The notes: generated by a model not told the origin, from the sequence alone. Shown: positions 48,954 through 57,338, counted from the first letter of the stretch. The stretch is DNA of 64,000 nt from Gaiellaceae bacterium (GCA_021323315.1 JAJTCQ010000003.1:1-64000); one strand, 5' to 3'. Made by a program: numbers and translations.

Positions 48954-49832
48954 TCATGAGCCTGCCGTGCGCGCCTCTTCGATGAGGCCGACGAGCGTCT
49001 CGTCGCGCACGGTCTCGATGTCCTCGCGGTACTTCAGGATCGACCCGAGTGTCTGCTGGACGACCTCGGCGTCGATCTCCTCGCGCCCGAGCGCGGCCAG
49101 CGCCTGCGCCCAGTCGATCGTCTCGGCGACGCCGGGTGGCTTGGCGAGATCGAGCGCGCGCAGCCCGCGGACGAACGCCGCGGCCTCGTTCGCGAGGCGC
49201 TCTGGGATCCCGGGGACCCTCAGTCGCACGATCTCCACCTCGCGCTCGATCGACGGGTGGCCGATCCAGTGGAAGAGTGCGCGCCGCTTCAGGGCGTCGT
49301 GCAGCTCGCGGGTGCGGTTCGAGGTGAGGATCACCGCCGGCTTGCGCCGCGCGCGGATGGTGCCGAGCTCGGGGATCGTGATCTGGAAGTCCGAGAGCAC
49401 CTCGAGCAGAAAGGCCTCGAACTCTTCGTCCGCGCGGTCGATCTCGTCGATGAGCAGGACGACAGGAGCATCCGTGTCGATCGCCTCGAGCAGAGGACGT
49501 CGAATGAGGAACTCCGGCCCGAAGAGCTCCTCCTCGGAGACCGTGCCCTCCTGCGCAGCGCGGATGTGGAGGAGCTGCCGCGGGTAGTTCCACTCGTAGA
49601 CGGCGTGCGAGACGTCGAGCCCCTCGTAGCACTGCAGGCGGATCAGGCGCGCGTCCAGCGCCGTCGCGAGCGCCTTCGCCGCCTCCGTCTTCCCAACGCC
49701 TGCCTCGCCTTCCAGCAGCACCGGTTTCTCCAGCGCGAGCGCGAGGAAGAGCGCGGTCGCAAGCCCGCGATCCGGTAGGTAGTCGGCCTCACGGAGCGCG
49801 GTGTCGAGTTCTTCGATCGTCCGAAAGGTCAC
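48954..49832 (-). CDS. coxD: CoxD-like MoxR-family AAA+ ATPase
   Basis: 292-residue MoxR-type ATPase: Walker A EGEAGVGKTEAAKALA, Walker B VVLLIDEIDRADEEFEAFLLE, sensor 1 VILTSNRTRELHDAL, and HWIGHPSIEREVEIVRLRVPG. CoxD partially unfolds or activates the Mo enzyme for insertion of the sulfur ligand in the CODH system; here it likely serves the divergent Mo-hydroxylase. GTG 49832, 88 bases from the divergent FAD-subunit gene. First gene of the maturation operon coxD-coxE-xdhC(N)-xdhC(C)-MOSC-SDR. Confidence 0.9.
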   Translation of the reverse strand: MTFRTIEELDTALREADYLPDRGLATALFLALALEKPVLLEGEAGVGKTEAAKALATALDARLIRLQCYEGLDVSHAVYEWNYPRQLLHIRAAQEGTVSEEELFGPEFLIRRPLLEAIDTDAPVVLLIDEIDRADEEFEAFLLEVLSDFQITIPELGTIRARRKPAVILTSNRTRELHDALKRRALFHWIGHPSIEREVEIVRLRVPGIPERLANEAAAFVRGLRALDLAKPPGVAETIDWAQALAALGREEIDAEVVQQTLGSILKYREDIETVRDETLVGLIEEARTAGS

Positions 49833-49853
49833 GAACGCAGCGTACACAGTGCC

Positions 49854-49883
49854 TTTCACGCCCAGGCACGACCGGACTAGACT
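49854..49883 (+). promoter_or_regulatory. Promoter of the second Mo-hydroxylase operon (TTTCAC-N18-TAGACT)
   Basis: -35-like TTTCAC (49854-49859), 18-base spacer, -10 TAGACT (49878-49883), then a leader with the ribosome site GAGAAGGGTGGG before ATG 49921. It lies in the divergent gap with coxD. Confidence 0.45.
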
Positions 49884-49920
49884 CGGCTCACTGATCTCGC
49901 GACCGAGAAGGGTGGGATGA

Positions 49921-50730
49921 ATGGCTGCAGCGAGCGTGGTGACGGACGCCGCGACCGAGGTCCTCATGCCGGGCTCCGAGGACGAGGCGATCGCGGCGTT
50001 CGGAGACGGCGCGGAGGTCGTCGTCGTCGGCGGAGGGACGATCGTCCTGCCCGACCTGACATATCGGCGACGTCGCGCGCGCAAGGCGCTGATGTTGGGG
50101 GGCGCGGGTCTGGCCGGGATCGAGACGCAGGGCTCCCGCGTCACGATCGGCACGATGACGCCCGTCCAGGAGCTCGTCGACATGCCGGCGCCGCTCGGCC
50201 CGTGCGCGGCGAACGTCGCCGACCTCGAGATCCGCTCACAGGGGACGGTCGGCGGGAACCTGTGCGCACGCGAGGGCTACGAGGCGCCGCGCGGCGACCT
50301 CCAGAGCGCGTTTCTCGCGCTCGGCGCGAGTGCTCGGTCGGCGGCCAACGGGGACGTGACCGAGGAACCGCTCGAGGACTTCCTTCCGAAGCGCCGGGAA
50401 CGGCTTCTTCTCGGCGTCAGTTTCGACGAACCGGCCGCCGGCGCGTTCGCGGGCCTCGACCGTCCGCACACGCACGACTACACGGCTCTCGCGGTGTCGG
50501 GAGCGAAGGGGACAGACGGGACACTCCGCCTCGCCGCGACGGGCACGGGTTCGTGGGGGGTTCGTCTTCCGTCGGCCGAGGCTGCGGCCGAAGATCCCGT
50601 GGCGGCCGGCGAGGCAGCGCTGGAGGACGTCTCGCCGCACGACGACGCCCTTGCCTCGGCCTGGTACCGGACGAAGGTGCTGCCGGTCCTCGTTCGCCGC
50701 GTCCTCGACGAGCTGAAGGAGTCCGCATGA
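49921..50730 (+). CDS. Molybdenum hydroxylase FAD-binding subunit (second system)
   Basis: 269 residues. First FAD loop EVVVVGGGTIVLPDLTYRR, second EIRSQGTVGGNLCAREGYEAPRGD, consistent with the FAD domain of xanthine dehydrogenase-family enzymes although more divergent than the copy at 33.2 kb. Size fits the roughly 33 kDa FAD subunit of nicotinate dehydrogenase. ATG 49921 preferred over an out-of-frame ATG at 49917. Its stop overlaps the 2Fe-2S gene (ATGA). Confidence 0.87.
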   Translation: MAAASVVTDAATEVLMPGSEDEAIAAFGDGAEVVVVGGGTIVLPDLTYRRRRARKALMLGGAGLAGIETQGSRVTIGTMTPVQELVDMPAPLGPCAANVADLEIRSQGTVGGNLCAREGYEAPRGDLQSAFLALGASARSAANGDVTEEPLEDFLPKRRERLLLGVSFDEPAAGAFAGLDRPHTHDYTALAVSGAKGTDGTLRLAATGTGSWGVRLPSAEAAAEDPVAAGEAALEDVSPHDDALASAWYRTKVLPVLVRRVLDELKESA

Positions 50731-51242
50731 ACCTCACGGTCAACGGCATCACGCACGGCGTGGACGGCCGCGAGCTGGCGACGCTCCTCGACGTCCTGCG
50801 CGAGGACATCGGCGTCACGGGCCCGAAGGCAGGCTGCCACCAGGGCGGCTGTGGTGCGTGCACCGTCCTCGTCGACGGGGAGCCACGACGCTCGTGTCTC
50901 CTCCCTGCCGGCTACGCCGACGGCACCGAGATCACGACCGTCGAGGGCCTCGGCACCCCGGAGAAGCTGGCGCCGATCCAGCAGGCGTTCGTCCATCACT
51001 ACGCCGCGCAGTGCGGCTTCTGCACGTCCGGGATGATGCTCGCCGCACATGCGTACATCGACCGCGGCGGCACGGACGACCACGACGCGATCCAGCAGGC
51101 GCTGGGCGGCCACGTCTGCCGTTGCACCGGCTACTCGAAGATCATCGATGCCGTCGCCGCCGCCGCGCGCGGCGACTCCTTCGACCTGACCACGACGGCG
51201 GTCGGGAAGTACACGACGATGGCGACTGGAGGTGGGGAATGA
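50727..51242 (+). CDS. Molybdenum hydroxylase 2Fe-2S subunit (second system)
   Basis: 171 residues: CHQGGCGACTV with RRSCLLPAGY for the first cluster, and CGFCTSGMM...CRCTGYSK for the second. A C-terminal extension of about 20 residues after the last cluster is a bit longer than in CoxS. ATG 50727 and the stop both form ATGA overlaps, tying it to the FAD and large subunits. Confidence 0.92.
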   Translation: MNLTVNGITHGVDGRELATLLDVLREDIGVTGPKAGCHQGGCGACTVLVDGEPRRSCLLPAGYADGTEITTVEGLGTPEKLAPIQQAFVHHYAAQCGFCTSGMMLAAHAYIDRGGTDDHDAIQQALGGHVCRCTGYSKIIDAVAAAARGDSFDLTTTAVGKYTTMATGGGE

Positions 51243-52609
51243 AGGTCGTCGGCGCACGAATCCCCCGTTACGACGGCGTCGCGCACGTCACCGGGCGCAC
51301 GACCTACGTCGACGACGTGAGCGTGCCGGGGACGCTCTGGGCGAAGGCCCTCCGCTCCCCGCACCACCACGCGGGAATTACGACGCTCGACACGTCGAAG
51401 GCCGAGGCCATGCCCGGCGTGCGCGGGGTGATCACCTGGAAGGACGTCCCGCTGCTCGAGTACGGCCATCTCTCGGCGCTCGGCATTCCGGCCGACGAGC
51501 CGCTGCTCGCGAAGGACGAGGTGCGCTATCGCGGCCAACCGATCGCGCTCGTGGCCGCGGAGAGCGAGGAGCTTGCAGCCGAGGCGGTCGATGCGATCGA
51601 GGTCGGCTTCGAGGAGCGACCCGCGCTGTTCGACGTCCGCGAGGCCTTCGACTCGGACGCTCCCAAGGTCCACCAGTGGGGCAACTGGTACCCGCATTTC
51701 GAGGGCGAGATGGACCGCCGCCAGATCCGCAAGGGCGACATCGAGCGGGCCTTCGACGAGGCCGACACCATCGTGCAGGGCGTCTACCGTCCCGCCGCGA
51801 TCGAGCACGCGCCGATCGAGACCCAGGTGTGCCAGGTCGTCCCGGAGGCGAACGGACGGCTGACGATCTACTCCTGCACGCAGGCGCTCTACTTCTCGCT
51901 CGGCGTCGTCGCCGCGCACCTGCAGGTGCCGCTGAACAGGCTGAAGATCGTCGGAGGGACGACCGGCGGCGGCTTCGGCGGGAAGGTCGACACCGCCACC
52001 GAAACGATGGCCTGCCTCCTCGTCCTGAAGGCAAACCGTCCGGTGAAGTGGCGCTGGACGCGGGAGGAGGAATTTCTCTGCTCGTCGACGCGAGCGCCGT
52101 GGCACATGGAGCTCGCCACCGCGATGACGAAGGACGGCTGGATCCTCGGCCAGAAGATGCTCACGCTGCACGACGCCGGCGCCTACGCGCGGTTCTCGCC
52201 CTACGGCCTGACCAAGCACTCCTTCCACCACACGGGCGCGTACTCGATCCCCAACCTCCACTTCGACGGCTACGTCGTGTTCACGAACCGCACGCCGACG
52301 ACGGCAATGCGGGGCTTCGGCGTGACGTCGGTCTCGTTCGCAGTCGAGACGCACCTGAGTCGCGTCGCGAAGGAGCTCGGCCTCGACCCGATCGAGATCC
52401 GCATGCGCAACGCGAACCGCATCGGCGACACGTCGCCGAACGGCGTCGCGTACACGGATCCCTCGACCATCGACACGCTCCAGGCGATCGCCGACGCGAT
52501 CGGCCACGAGCTGCCGGCGGACTACCGCACGATGACGAACGAGCCCCGGGCCGGCGAGCTGCTCCCCGAGCACCTCGTCGCCCAAGTCGGATCGACGGAG
52601 GGTCACTGA
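51239..52609 (+). CDS. Molybdenum hydroxylase, split large subunit, N-terminal half
   Basis: 456 residues corresponding to the first half of a CoxL/XdhB-type large subunit: YDGVAHVTGRTTYVDDV, LAKDEVRYRGQPIALVAAES, EHAPIETQ, TTGGGFGGKVDTATE, TRTPTTAMRGFG-like substrate loop (FTNRTPTTAMRGFGV) and LDPIEIRMRNA. The frame ends at 52609 in TGATG, where the second half starts, so the split is a clean gene boundary. Size is close to the large Mo subunit (NdhL, about 50 kDa) of nicotinate dehydrogenase. Confidence 0.9.
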   Translation: MKVVGARIPRYDGVAHVTGRTTYVDDVSVPGTLWAKALRSPHHHAGITTLDTSKAEAMPGVRGVITWKDVPLLEYGHLSALGIPADEPLLAKDEVRYRGQPIALVAAESEELAAEAVDAIEVGFEERPALFDVREAFDSDAPKVHQWGNWYPHFEGEMDRRQIRKGDIERAFDEADTIVQGVYRPAAIEHAPIETQVCQVVPEANGRLTIYSCTQALYFSLGVVAAHLQVPLNRLKIVGGTTGGGFGGKVDTATETMACLLVLKANRPVKWRWTREEEFLCSSTRAPWHMELATAMTKDGWILGQKMLTLHDAGAYARFSPYGLTKHSFHHTGAYSIPNLHFDGYVVFTNRTPTTAMRGFGVTSVSFAVETHLSRVAKELGLDPIEIRMRNANRIGDTSPNGVAYTDPSTIDTLQAIADAIGHELPADYRTMTNEPRAGELLPEHLVAQVGSTEGH

Positions 52610-53706
52610 TGGCCAAGCACACGGGCCGCGGGATCGCGGCGATCGAGTACCCGACGGGCATGAATCAGAACGGTGACCCGTCGCAGTGCTGGATCAAGGT
52701 GAAGCCGGACGGGCGCATCGACGTCTTCGCCGGCACCGCCGACATCGGCAACGGCTCGAAGACGATCCAGTCGCAGATCGTGGCCGAGACGATCGGCGTC
52801 CCCTACGACTGGATCACGTACGACAACTCCAACACCGACTCGTCGCCGGTATGCACCGGGACGTTCGCGTCGCGGGCGACGTTCGTCGCCGGGAAGGCCG
52901 CCGAGAAGGCGGCGCTGCAGGTGAAGCAGAAGATCCTGGAAATCGCCGGCAAGGAGCTGGAGATCGACCCCACCGACCTCGAGATCGTCGACGGCGAGGT
53001 CGTCGCGAAGGGCGCGCCGCAGACGAAGCTGTCCGTCGGGGACGTGGCCGCCGCGGCCACGTGGGGTCACGGCGAGCTGATCACGGGCACGGGCGCGCAG
53101 CTCAAGCCGTACGCGGCGATCATCGATCCGGAGACGGGCGAGGTCGACCTTCCGCCCCACTCCGCGATCTCGTACGCGGCGTGCTCGGCCGAGGTCGAGG
53201 TCGACGACGAAACGGGCGAGGTCCGGGTGGTCCGCCTGCAGCAGTGCTACGACGTCGGCCGCGCCATGAACCCGACGCTCGTCGAGGGTCAGATCGAGGG
53301 CGGCGCGATGATGGGCCTCGGGCTCGGCGTCCTCGAGAACTGCTACCCGTACTACCCGTCCGTCGAGCACCGCGGCGGCGCCTTCGGCTCCTACCTCGCC
53401 CCGGGCATGGAGGACATGCCGCAGATCGACACGATCATGATCGAGAACCCGTCCGCCGACGGGCCCTACGGCGCGAAGGGCATCGGCGAGATGGCGAACA
53501 ACCCGCAGCCGCCGGCGATCGCCGCAGCCGTCCACGACGCGATCGGCGTGTGGATCACGGAGCTGCCGATCACGCCCGAGCGAGTTCTCCGCGCGCTCGA
53601 GGCGAAGACGGAGCCGAGGCGCGAGGGGAAGAAGGTCGTCTTCGACGGGGAGCTGTCGGTGAACGCGGTCTCGAAGGGCGGGATCACGTTCGAGGTCCCC
53701 GCGTAG
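52609..53706 (+). CDS. Molybdenum hydroxylase, split large subunit, C-terminal half
   Basis: 365 residues equal to the second half of a CoxL-type protein: GRIDVFAGTADIGNGSKTIQSQIVAE (pterin-binding region; Asn-Gly where others have GQG), SSPVCTGTFASRATFVAG, VRVVRLQQCYDVGRAMNP, and YGAKGIGEMANNPQPPAIA with the catalytic Glu. Size matches the medium Mo subunit (NdhM) of nicotinate dehydrogenase. ATG 52609 shares one base with the preceding stop, so the two halves are translationally coupled and presumably assemble one active site. Confidence 0.9.
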   Translation: MAKHTGRGIAAIEYPTGMNQNGDPSQCWIKVKPDGRIDVFAGTADIGNGSKTIQSQIVAETIGVPYDWITYDNSNTDSSPVCTGTFASRATFVAGKAAEKAALQVKQKILEIAGKELEIDPTDLEIVDGEVVAKGAPQTKLSVGDVAAAATWGHGELITGTGAQLKPYAAIIDPETGEVDLPPHSAISYAACSAEVEVDDETGEVRVVRLQQCYDVGRAMNPTLVEGQIEGGAMMGLGLGVLENCYPYYPSVEHRGGAFGSYLAPGMEDMPQIDTIMIENPSADGPYGAKGIGEMANNPQPPAIAAAVHDAIGVWITELPITPERVLRALEAKTEPRREGKKVVFDGELSVNAVSKGGITFEVPA

Positions 53707-53727
53707 GGGCGAGGCTTGCCTCGCCCC
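53706..53727. repeat. Perfect palindrome hairpin after the Mo-hydroxylase operon
   Basis: ggggcgaggc-tt-gcctcgcccc, ten pairs with a two-base centre, directly after the TAG stop. It is a strong terminator-like hairpin, related to the imperfect one at 20133-20154. The TTG at 53716, a possible start of the next gene, sits in its centre. Confidence 0.6.
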
Positions 53728-54114
53728 CCTTCACCGTTTCGCACCTGGAACGGCGTCGATCGCCACACCCTCTTCCCCGGTGTGGCGATCCATGCCGTCG
53801 GCGGCGAGCAGGTGATGATCTGCAACGTGAAGTACGAGGCGGGGACGCGGGTGGCGCGCCATTCGCATCCGAGCGCCGAGCAAGTCATGTGGATCGTCGA
53901 GGGCGACGTGACGATGACCGTCGGTGACGAGACGAAGACGCTCGGCGCCGGCGACGTCGTCGTCGTGAACCGCGGAGTCGAGCACGAGCTCTACTCGGAG
54001 GGCGGGATGACCTTCGTCGAGGCGCTTGCGCCGGTCCTCCGCGACCACGTGCCCGATCCCGAGCGCGACCTCGTGCTCGGCGCGCAGGGCGACTCGCTGC
54101 ACGCCGACCACTAG
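53716..54114 (+). CDS. Cupin-domain protein
   Basis: Up to 132 residues; single cupin with ARHSHPSAEQVMWIVEGDVTMTVG (two His and a Glu) and GDVVVVNRGVEHELYSEGG with the third His. The start is doubtful: TTG 53716 lies inside a hairpin, and the next possible one, a GTG in the PGVAIHAV segment, would remove the conserved first strand. It may be expressed only by read-through from the Mo-hydroxylase operon. Function unknown. Confidence 0.7.
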   Translation: MPRPPSPFRTWNGVDRHTLFPGVAIHAVGGEQVMICNVKYEAGTRVARHSHPSAEQVMWIVEGDVTMTVGDETKTLGAGDVVVVNRGVEHELYSEGGMTFVEALAPVLRDHVPDPERDLVLGAQGDSLHADH

Positions 54115-54212
54115 CGCGCCGCGAGGGTCTGCCTCGTCGGCGCAGCAGGGACGCTCGCGTGACCGCTCGGCGGGTGGAGTGCGGTAGGTGTGTCGCCGGG
54201 TGGCCAGGCCGC

Positions 54213-54824
54213 TCAGTCGTCGGGTGTCAGCTCGAAGCGAGCAATGACTCCTCGGTCGCCGCCCTCGGGTACCGGGCGCTCGGGATGGCGTGTCGCCACC
54301 CAGGCAACTCGGCGCTCCGGATAGGCGACGACGTCCGGGAACCGCTTCGTCGAGATGCCGAGCATCCTTACCGGCTCGTCCGTGGGGTTCGAGAACGTGT
54401 GCAGCCCGTCTGGGCCCTCCGGAAAGTAGACGACGTCGCCGGGCGACAGCTCCTCCTCTCCGTCGGGAGTGCGGACGGTCGGCGTCCCACTCAGGACGAA
54501 GAACATCTCCTCGACGCCGTAGTGCATGTGCATGGGACTGTCGGGCGATCGAGGCAAATACTCGATCAGCGACGCCCCGAGCTGGTCGGCCCCGAGCGGA
54601 TGCCCGAACCAGCGGACACGGTTGACGGCGTCGTTCTCCTCATCCCACGGGTCGTCCTGCAGAAAGTTCAGGCGGCGCATCCACTCCTCCGAGTCCGGCG
54701 GGTCAGCATAGAGATGGTGCTGGGTGGTGCGTGCGTGCCAGGAGTGTCGCTCGAGCGTGTGGAGCGGCACCTCGTAGAACTGAACCGCGCTGCGGCTGCC
54801 GGTGCTTTCATGCCCCGCGTTCAC
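54213..54824 (-). CDS. Cupin-domain protein (203 aa)
   Basis: 203 residues with a central cupin: SPMHMHYGVEEMFFVLSGTPTV has the two His and the Glu, and GDVVYFPEGPDGLHTFSN the final His. Flanking N- and C-terminal extensions (HTLERHSWHARTTQHHLY; FPDVVAYPERRVAWVATRHPE) are not familiar. Likely a metal-binding protein of sugar-isomerase or dioxygenase type. Convergent with the cupin gene before it. Confidence 0.72.
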   Translation of the reverse strand: MNAGHESTGSRSAVQFYEVPLHTLERHSWHARTTQHHLYADPPDSEEWMRRLNFLQDDPWDEENDAVNRVRWFGHPLGADQLGASLIEYLPRSPDSPMHMHYGVEEMFFVLSGTPTVRTPDGEEELSPGDVVYFPEGPDGLHTFSNPTDEPVRMLGISTKRFPDVVAYPERRVAWVATRHPERPVPEGGDRGVIARFELTPDD

Positions 54825-55105
54825 GGCCGCTCGGCTTTGCCCACCGTCTCCTCACTGTCGAACGGAGCGTCGGCTGAGGGCTTCCGCCGACCGCGATCGG
54901 CGAGCAACAGGAACTTTACGCCCGAGGCAAACGAGGCGAACGCACCCGAGTCGCTGCTGCCAGAGCGGAGTTCTCGACCCCCGCAGCGCGGCCCACGTTC
55001 CGCGCTTCCTTCGGGTTTCGGTTTCCGGCGCGGGACCCCATGCGGCATGGTGGCGCTGCCAGGGGCGGGCGTGCTGCTGTGAGAGGCTCGCGTGCCCATC
55101 GCGGG
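54825..55105. other. 281-base spacer without a convincing gene
   Basis: Between the cupin start at 54824 and the trmO-like stop at 55106. A 92-codon minus-strand frame (54821-55099) exists, but it is low-complexity, has no ribosome binding site or recognisable fold and covers the expected promoter of the cupin gene. I see no clear RNA gene or repeat. Confidence 0.5.
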
Positions 55106-55504
55106 CTAGAGCACAGGCTTGATGTCGACGACCGGTGTCCCATCGATCGCCTCGAGAGGGCCGACGACGAGCTCGAGGCCCTCGATTCCGAGCACCGTGA
55201 CCTCGTGCAGGCCCAGCGGATTGGGCCGATCCGACGAGCGCGTCGCAAAGACGCCCGTGAGCGGGCGCGTCAGGTCGTCACGCGGATGTACCTGCAGGAC
55301 AGTTCGGTCCGCCTCGTGCAGCCACGTCACGAGAACGAGCCGATCACCCACCCGGATCCCGTGGAGCGCGTCCGCGTAGGCCGGCTCCAGGAGGATCCGG
55401 GCGTCAGGCGCTCCCTCGCGTCCCTGGCGGGGCGCGTCCTCCCGCCGGACGAGAGAAGAGCGAACGACGCCCATCGGCCTCAGCGCGTAGGCGTCGTCCG
55501 CCAC
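55106..55504 (-). CDS. trmO: TrmO-like tRNA (adenine(37)-N6)-methyltransferase (TsaA/YaeB)
   Basis: 132-residue TsaA/TrmO beta-barrel, which adds a methyl group to N6-threonylcarbamoyladenosine at tRNA position 37 using SAM. The signature is ATRSSDRPNPLGLHEV for SAM binding, and DGTPVVDIKPVL at the C-terminus. Short forms of this size, lacking the C-terminal extension of the E. coli enzyme, are common. It lies eight bases after the VOC gene, likely in one operon. Confidence 0.88.
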   Translation of the reverse strand: MADDAYALRPMGVVRSSLVRREDAPRQGREGAPDARILLEPAYADALHGIRVGDRLVLVTWLHEADRTVLQVHPRDDLTRPLTGVFATRSSDRPNPLGLHEVTVLGIEGLELVVGPLEAIDGTPVVDIKPVL

Positions 55505-55512
55505 GGCTCCCG

Positions 55513-55929
55513 CTAGCTCCGCTGCGCCACGCGCATCTGGTTGCCCGAGGGGTCGCGGAAGCCGGCATCGACCCCGTACGGCTGCTCGGTCGGCTCCTGC
55601 TGGAACTCGACACCGCGAGCCTTGAGCTCCTCGTAGGTCGACTGGATGTCGTCGGTGGCGAAGAAGAGCCCGGTCGCGGCGCCCTTCGCGACGAGCGTCT
55701 TGATCGCGTTCTGCGTCTCCTCGTCGAAGACGGGCGGCCCGGGAATGGCCATCAGCGTGATCGCGACGTCAGGTTGACCCGGCACGCCGACCGTCAGCCA
55801 GCGGAAGTTGTCGAACTCGGGGACGGTGACGTCCTCCCGAAGCTCGAGCCCGAGCTTCTCGGTGTAGAAGGCGAGCGCCTCCTCCTGGTCGTGCACCCAG
55901 ACCTGCGTGGTGGTGAGCTGCTTCAACAT
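55513..55929 (-). CDS. VOC-family (glyoxalase-like) protein
   Basis: 138 residues: VWVHDQEEALAFYTEKLGLELREDV is the first VOC unit, LFFATDDIQSTYEELKARGVEF and GFRDPSGNQMRVAQRS the second. Proteins of this type bind a metal and small substrate or antibiotic. ATG 55929 with GAAGGAGA upstream. Downstream of an AraC-type regulator gene, a frequent pairing. Confidence 0.85.
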   Translation of the reverse strand: MLKQLTTTQVWVHDQEEALAFYTEKLGLELREDVTVPEFDNFRWLTVGVPGQPDVAITLMAIPGPPVFDEETQNAIKTLVAKGAATGLFFATDDIQSTYEELKARGVEFQQEPTEQPYGVDAGFRDPSGNQMRVAQRS

Positions 55930-55947
55930 GGGGTCTCCTTCGTCGGA

Positions 55948-56397
55948 TTAGTCGGAGGCCACGCTAGCCAGGCTCCTGTCCCCTGTCTTCTCCAAACGTG
56001 CTGTTTCGGGGCGTGCCTGAGCCATCAGGACGCAGGTCGGGACGTACACGCGGGTGAGTGCCGGCGGGTGAGCCGCGCGGTACTGCGTCGGGGTCATGCC
56101 GAACATGCGACCGAAGCTCGTCGTGAACGAGCCGACGCTCCGGAGCCCCACGGTGAAGCAGATTTCGGCGACCGGGCGGTCGGTGTTCCGCAGAAGCGCG
56201 GCGGCACGTTCGAGCCTGCGCATCTGCAGGTACTGGTGCGGCGACTGGCCGAACTCGCGACGGAACTCGCGGCTGAAGTGCGCGGGCGAGAGCTTCGCCG
56301 CGCGGGCGAGGGCCGTGACGTCGAGCGGGTCTCGATAGCGCGCGTCGACGAGATCCTTCGCGCGCAGGAGATGGCGAGCGGGATGCGGCGCGACCAC
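55948..56397 (-). CDS. AraC-family transcriptional regulator
   Basis: 149 residues beginning directly with the two-helix-turn-helix AraC DNA-binding domain: LDVTALARAAKLSPAHFSREFRREFG for the first, and VAEICFTVGLRSVGSFTTSFGRMFGMTPTQYRA for the second. No N-terminal effector domain; a C-terminal tail of about 45 residues follows. It probably regulates the VOC gene 18 bases downstream. Confidence 0.87.
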   Translation of the reverse strand: MVAPHPARHLLRAKDLVDARYRDPLDVTALARAAKLSPAHFSREFRREFGQSPHQYLQMRRLERAAALLRNTDRPVAEICFTVGLRSVGSFTTSFGRMFGMTPTQYRAAHPPALTRVYVPTCVLMAQARPETARLEKTGDRSLASVASD

Positions 56398-56433
56398 GCG
56401 CCCGAGTATGGGCGAGGCCGCGAGGCCGAAGGG

Positions 56434-56868
56434 TCAGCCCGCGGTGATGTAGTCGTTCAGGAACTGGATCTCGAAGGACTGCAGCTTCGACTTGAACTTG
56501 ACGAGGTCACCGATCGAGACGAGCCCGACGACCTCGCCTTCGTCGACGACGGGGACGTGCCGGATCCGGCGGTCGGTCATCATCGCCATGCACTCGTCGA
56601 CGCTCGTCTCGAGCGTGGCGACGACGAGCGGGGAGGACATGATCTCCCTGACCGGCGCCTCCTCGGTACGGCTCTCGAGTGTGACGCGGCGGAGATAGTC
56701 GCGCTCGGTGACGATCCCTGCGACCTCGCCCCGCTCGGTGACGAGGAGTGATCCGACATTGTTCTCGACCATCAGCTGCACGGCTTCGAACACCGACGAA
56801 TCCCCGTCGATCTCGAGAACGTCTCCACCCTTCTCCTCGAGGATCTCGGCCAGCCTGTTCACGGTCAT
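56434..56868 (-). CDS. CBS-domain pair protein
   Basis: 144 residues made of two CBS motifs: SVFEAVQLMVENNVGSLLVTE with GEVAGIVTERDYLRRV, and SVDECMAMMTDRRIRHVPVVD with GEVVGLVSIGDLVKF. Such stand-alone Bateman modules sense adenine nucleotides and regulate partner proteins. ATG 56868, in a divergent gap with the next gene. No partner is evident. Confidence 0.9.
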   Translation of the reverse strand: MTVNRLAEILEEKGGDVLEIDGDSSVFEAVQLMVENNVGSLLVTERGEVAGIVTERDYLRRVTLESRTEEAPVREIMSSPLVVATLETSVDECMAMMTDRRIRHVPVVDEGEVVGLVSIGDLVKFKSKLQSFEIQFLNDYITAG

Positions 56869-56945
56869 CGCTTACCCCCGATTCGATCCGATCACACCTG
56901 GACAAGCGCAGCGGACCTGTCGAGGATAACGCGCGACGGAGCCGC

Positions 56946-56951
56946 TAGGGT
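56946..56951 (+). promoter_or_regulatory. -10 element TAGGGT, leaderless
   Basis: TAGGGT, six bases, then GTG 56958, without a Shine-Dalgarno sequence. Confidence 0.45.
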
Positions 56952-56957
56952 CATGCC

Positions 56958-57335
56958 GTGGCAAATCTGAACGCCATCGGGATCGTCGCCGCCGATCCGG
57001 CTCGCTCGATCTCGTTCTACCGCCTCCTCGGCGTCGACTTCCCCGAGGACGGGGAGGGCCACATCGAAGTGACGCTTCCGAACGGCGTGCGCTTCATGCT
57101 CGACGCGGAGGAGGTCGTGAAGAGCTTCCGTCCTGACTGGACGCGCGAGACGGGGAACCAGCTCGCCCTGGCGTTCGAATGCGCGAGCCCGGCCGAGGTC
57201 GACGAGCTCTACGCGCGGATCGCAGAAGCCGGCTTCGCGGCCGAGAAGGAGCCGTGGGACGCGGGTTGGGGCCAGCGCTATGCACAGCTGCGCGATCCGG
57301 ACGGCGTTCCGGTCGATCTCTTCGCGCCGCTGTAG
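56958..57335 (+). CDS. VOC-family (glyoxalase-like) protein
   Basis: 125 residues: IGIVAADPARSISFYRLLGVDF, GHIEVTLPNGVRFMLD, then the second unit with VDELYARIAEAGFAAEKEP and QRYAQLRDPDGVPVDLFAPL, where Asp/Gly-Val-Pro-Val-Asp is typical of VOC. Monocistronic and probably leaderless. Convergent with the hydrolase-LuxR gene, three bases between stops. Confidence 0.85.
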   Translation: MANLNAIGIVAADPARSISFYRLLGVDFPEDGEGHIEVTLPNGVRFMLDAEEVVKSFRPDWTRETGNQLALAFECASPAEVDELYARIAEAGFAAEKEPWDAGWGQRYAQLRDPDGVPVDLFAPL

Positions 57336-57338
57336 CCG

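Noticed and set aside
54821-55099. Possible 92-residue minus-strand gene
   Set aside because: Low-complexity sequence, no ribosome binding site and no family; left as spacer.
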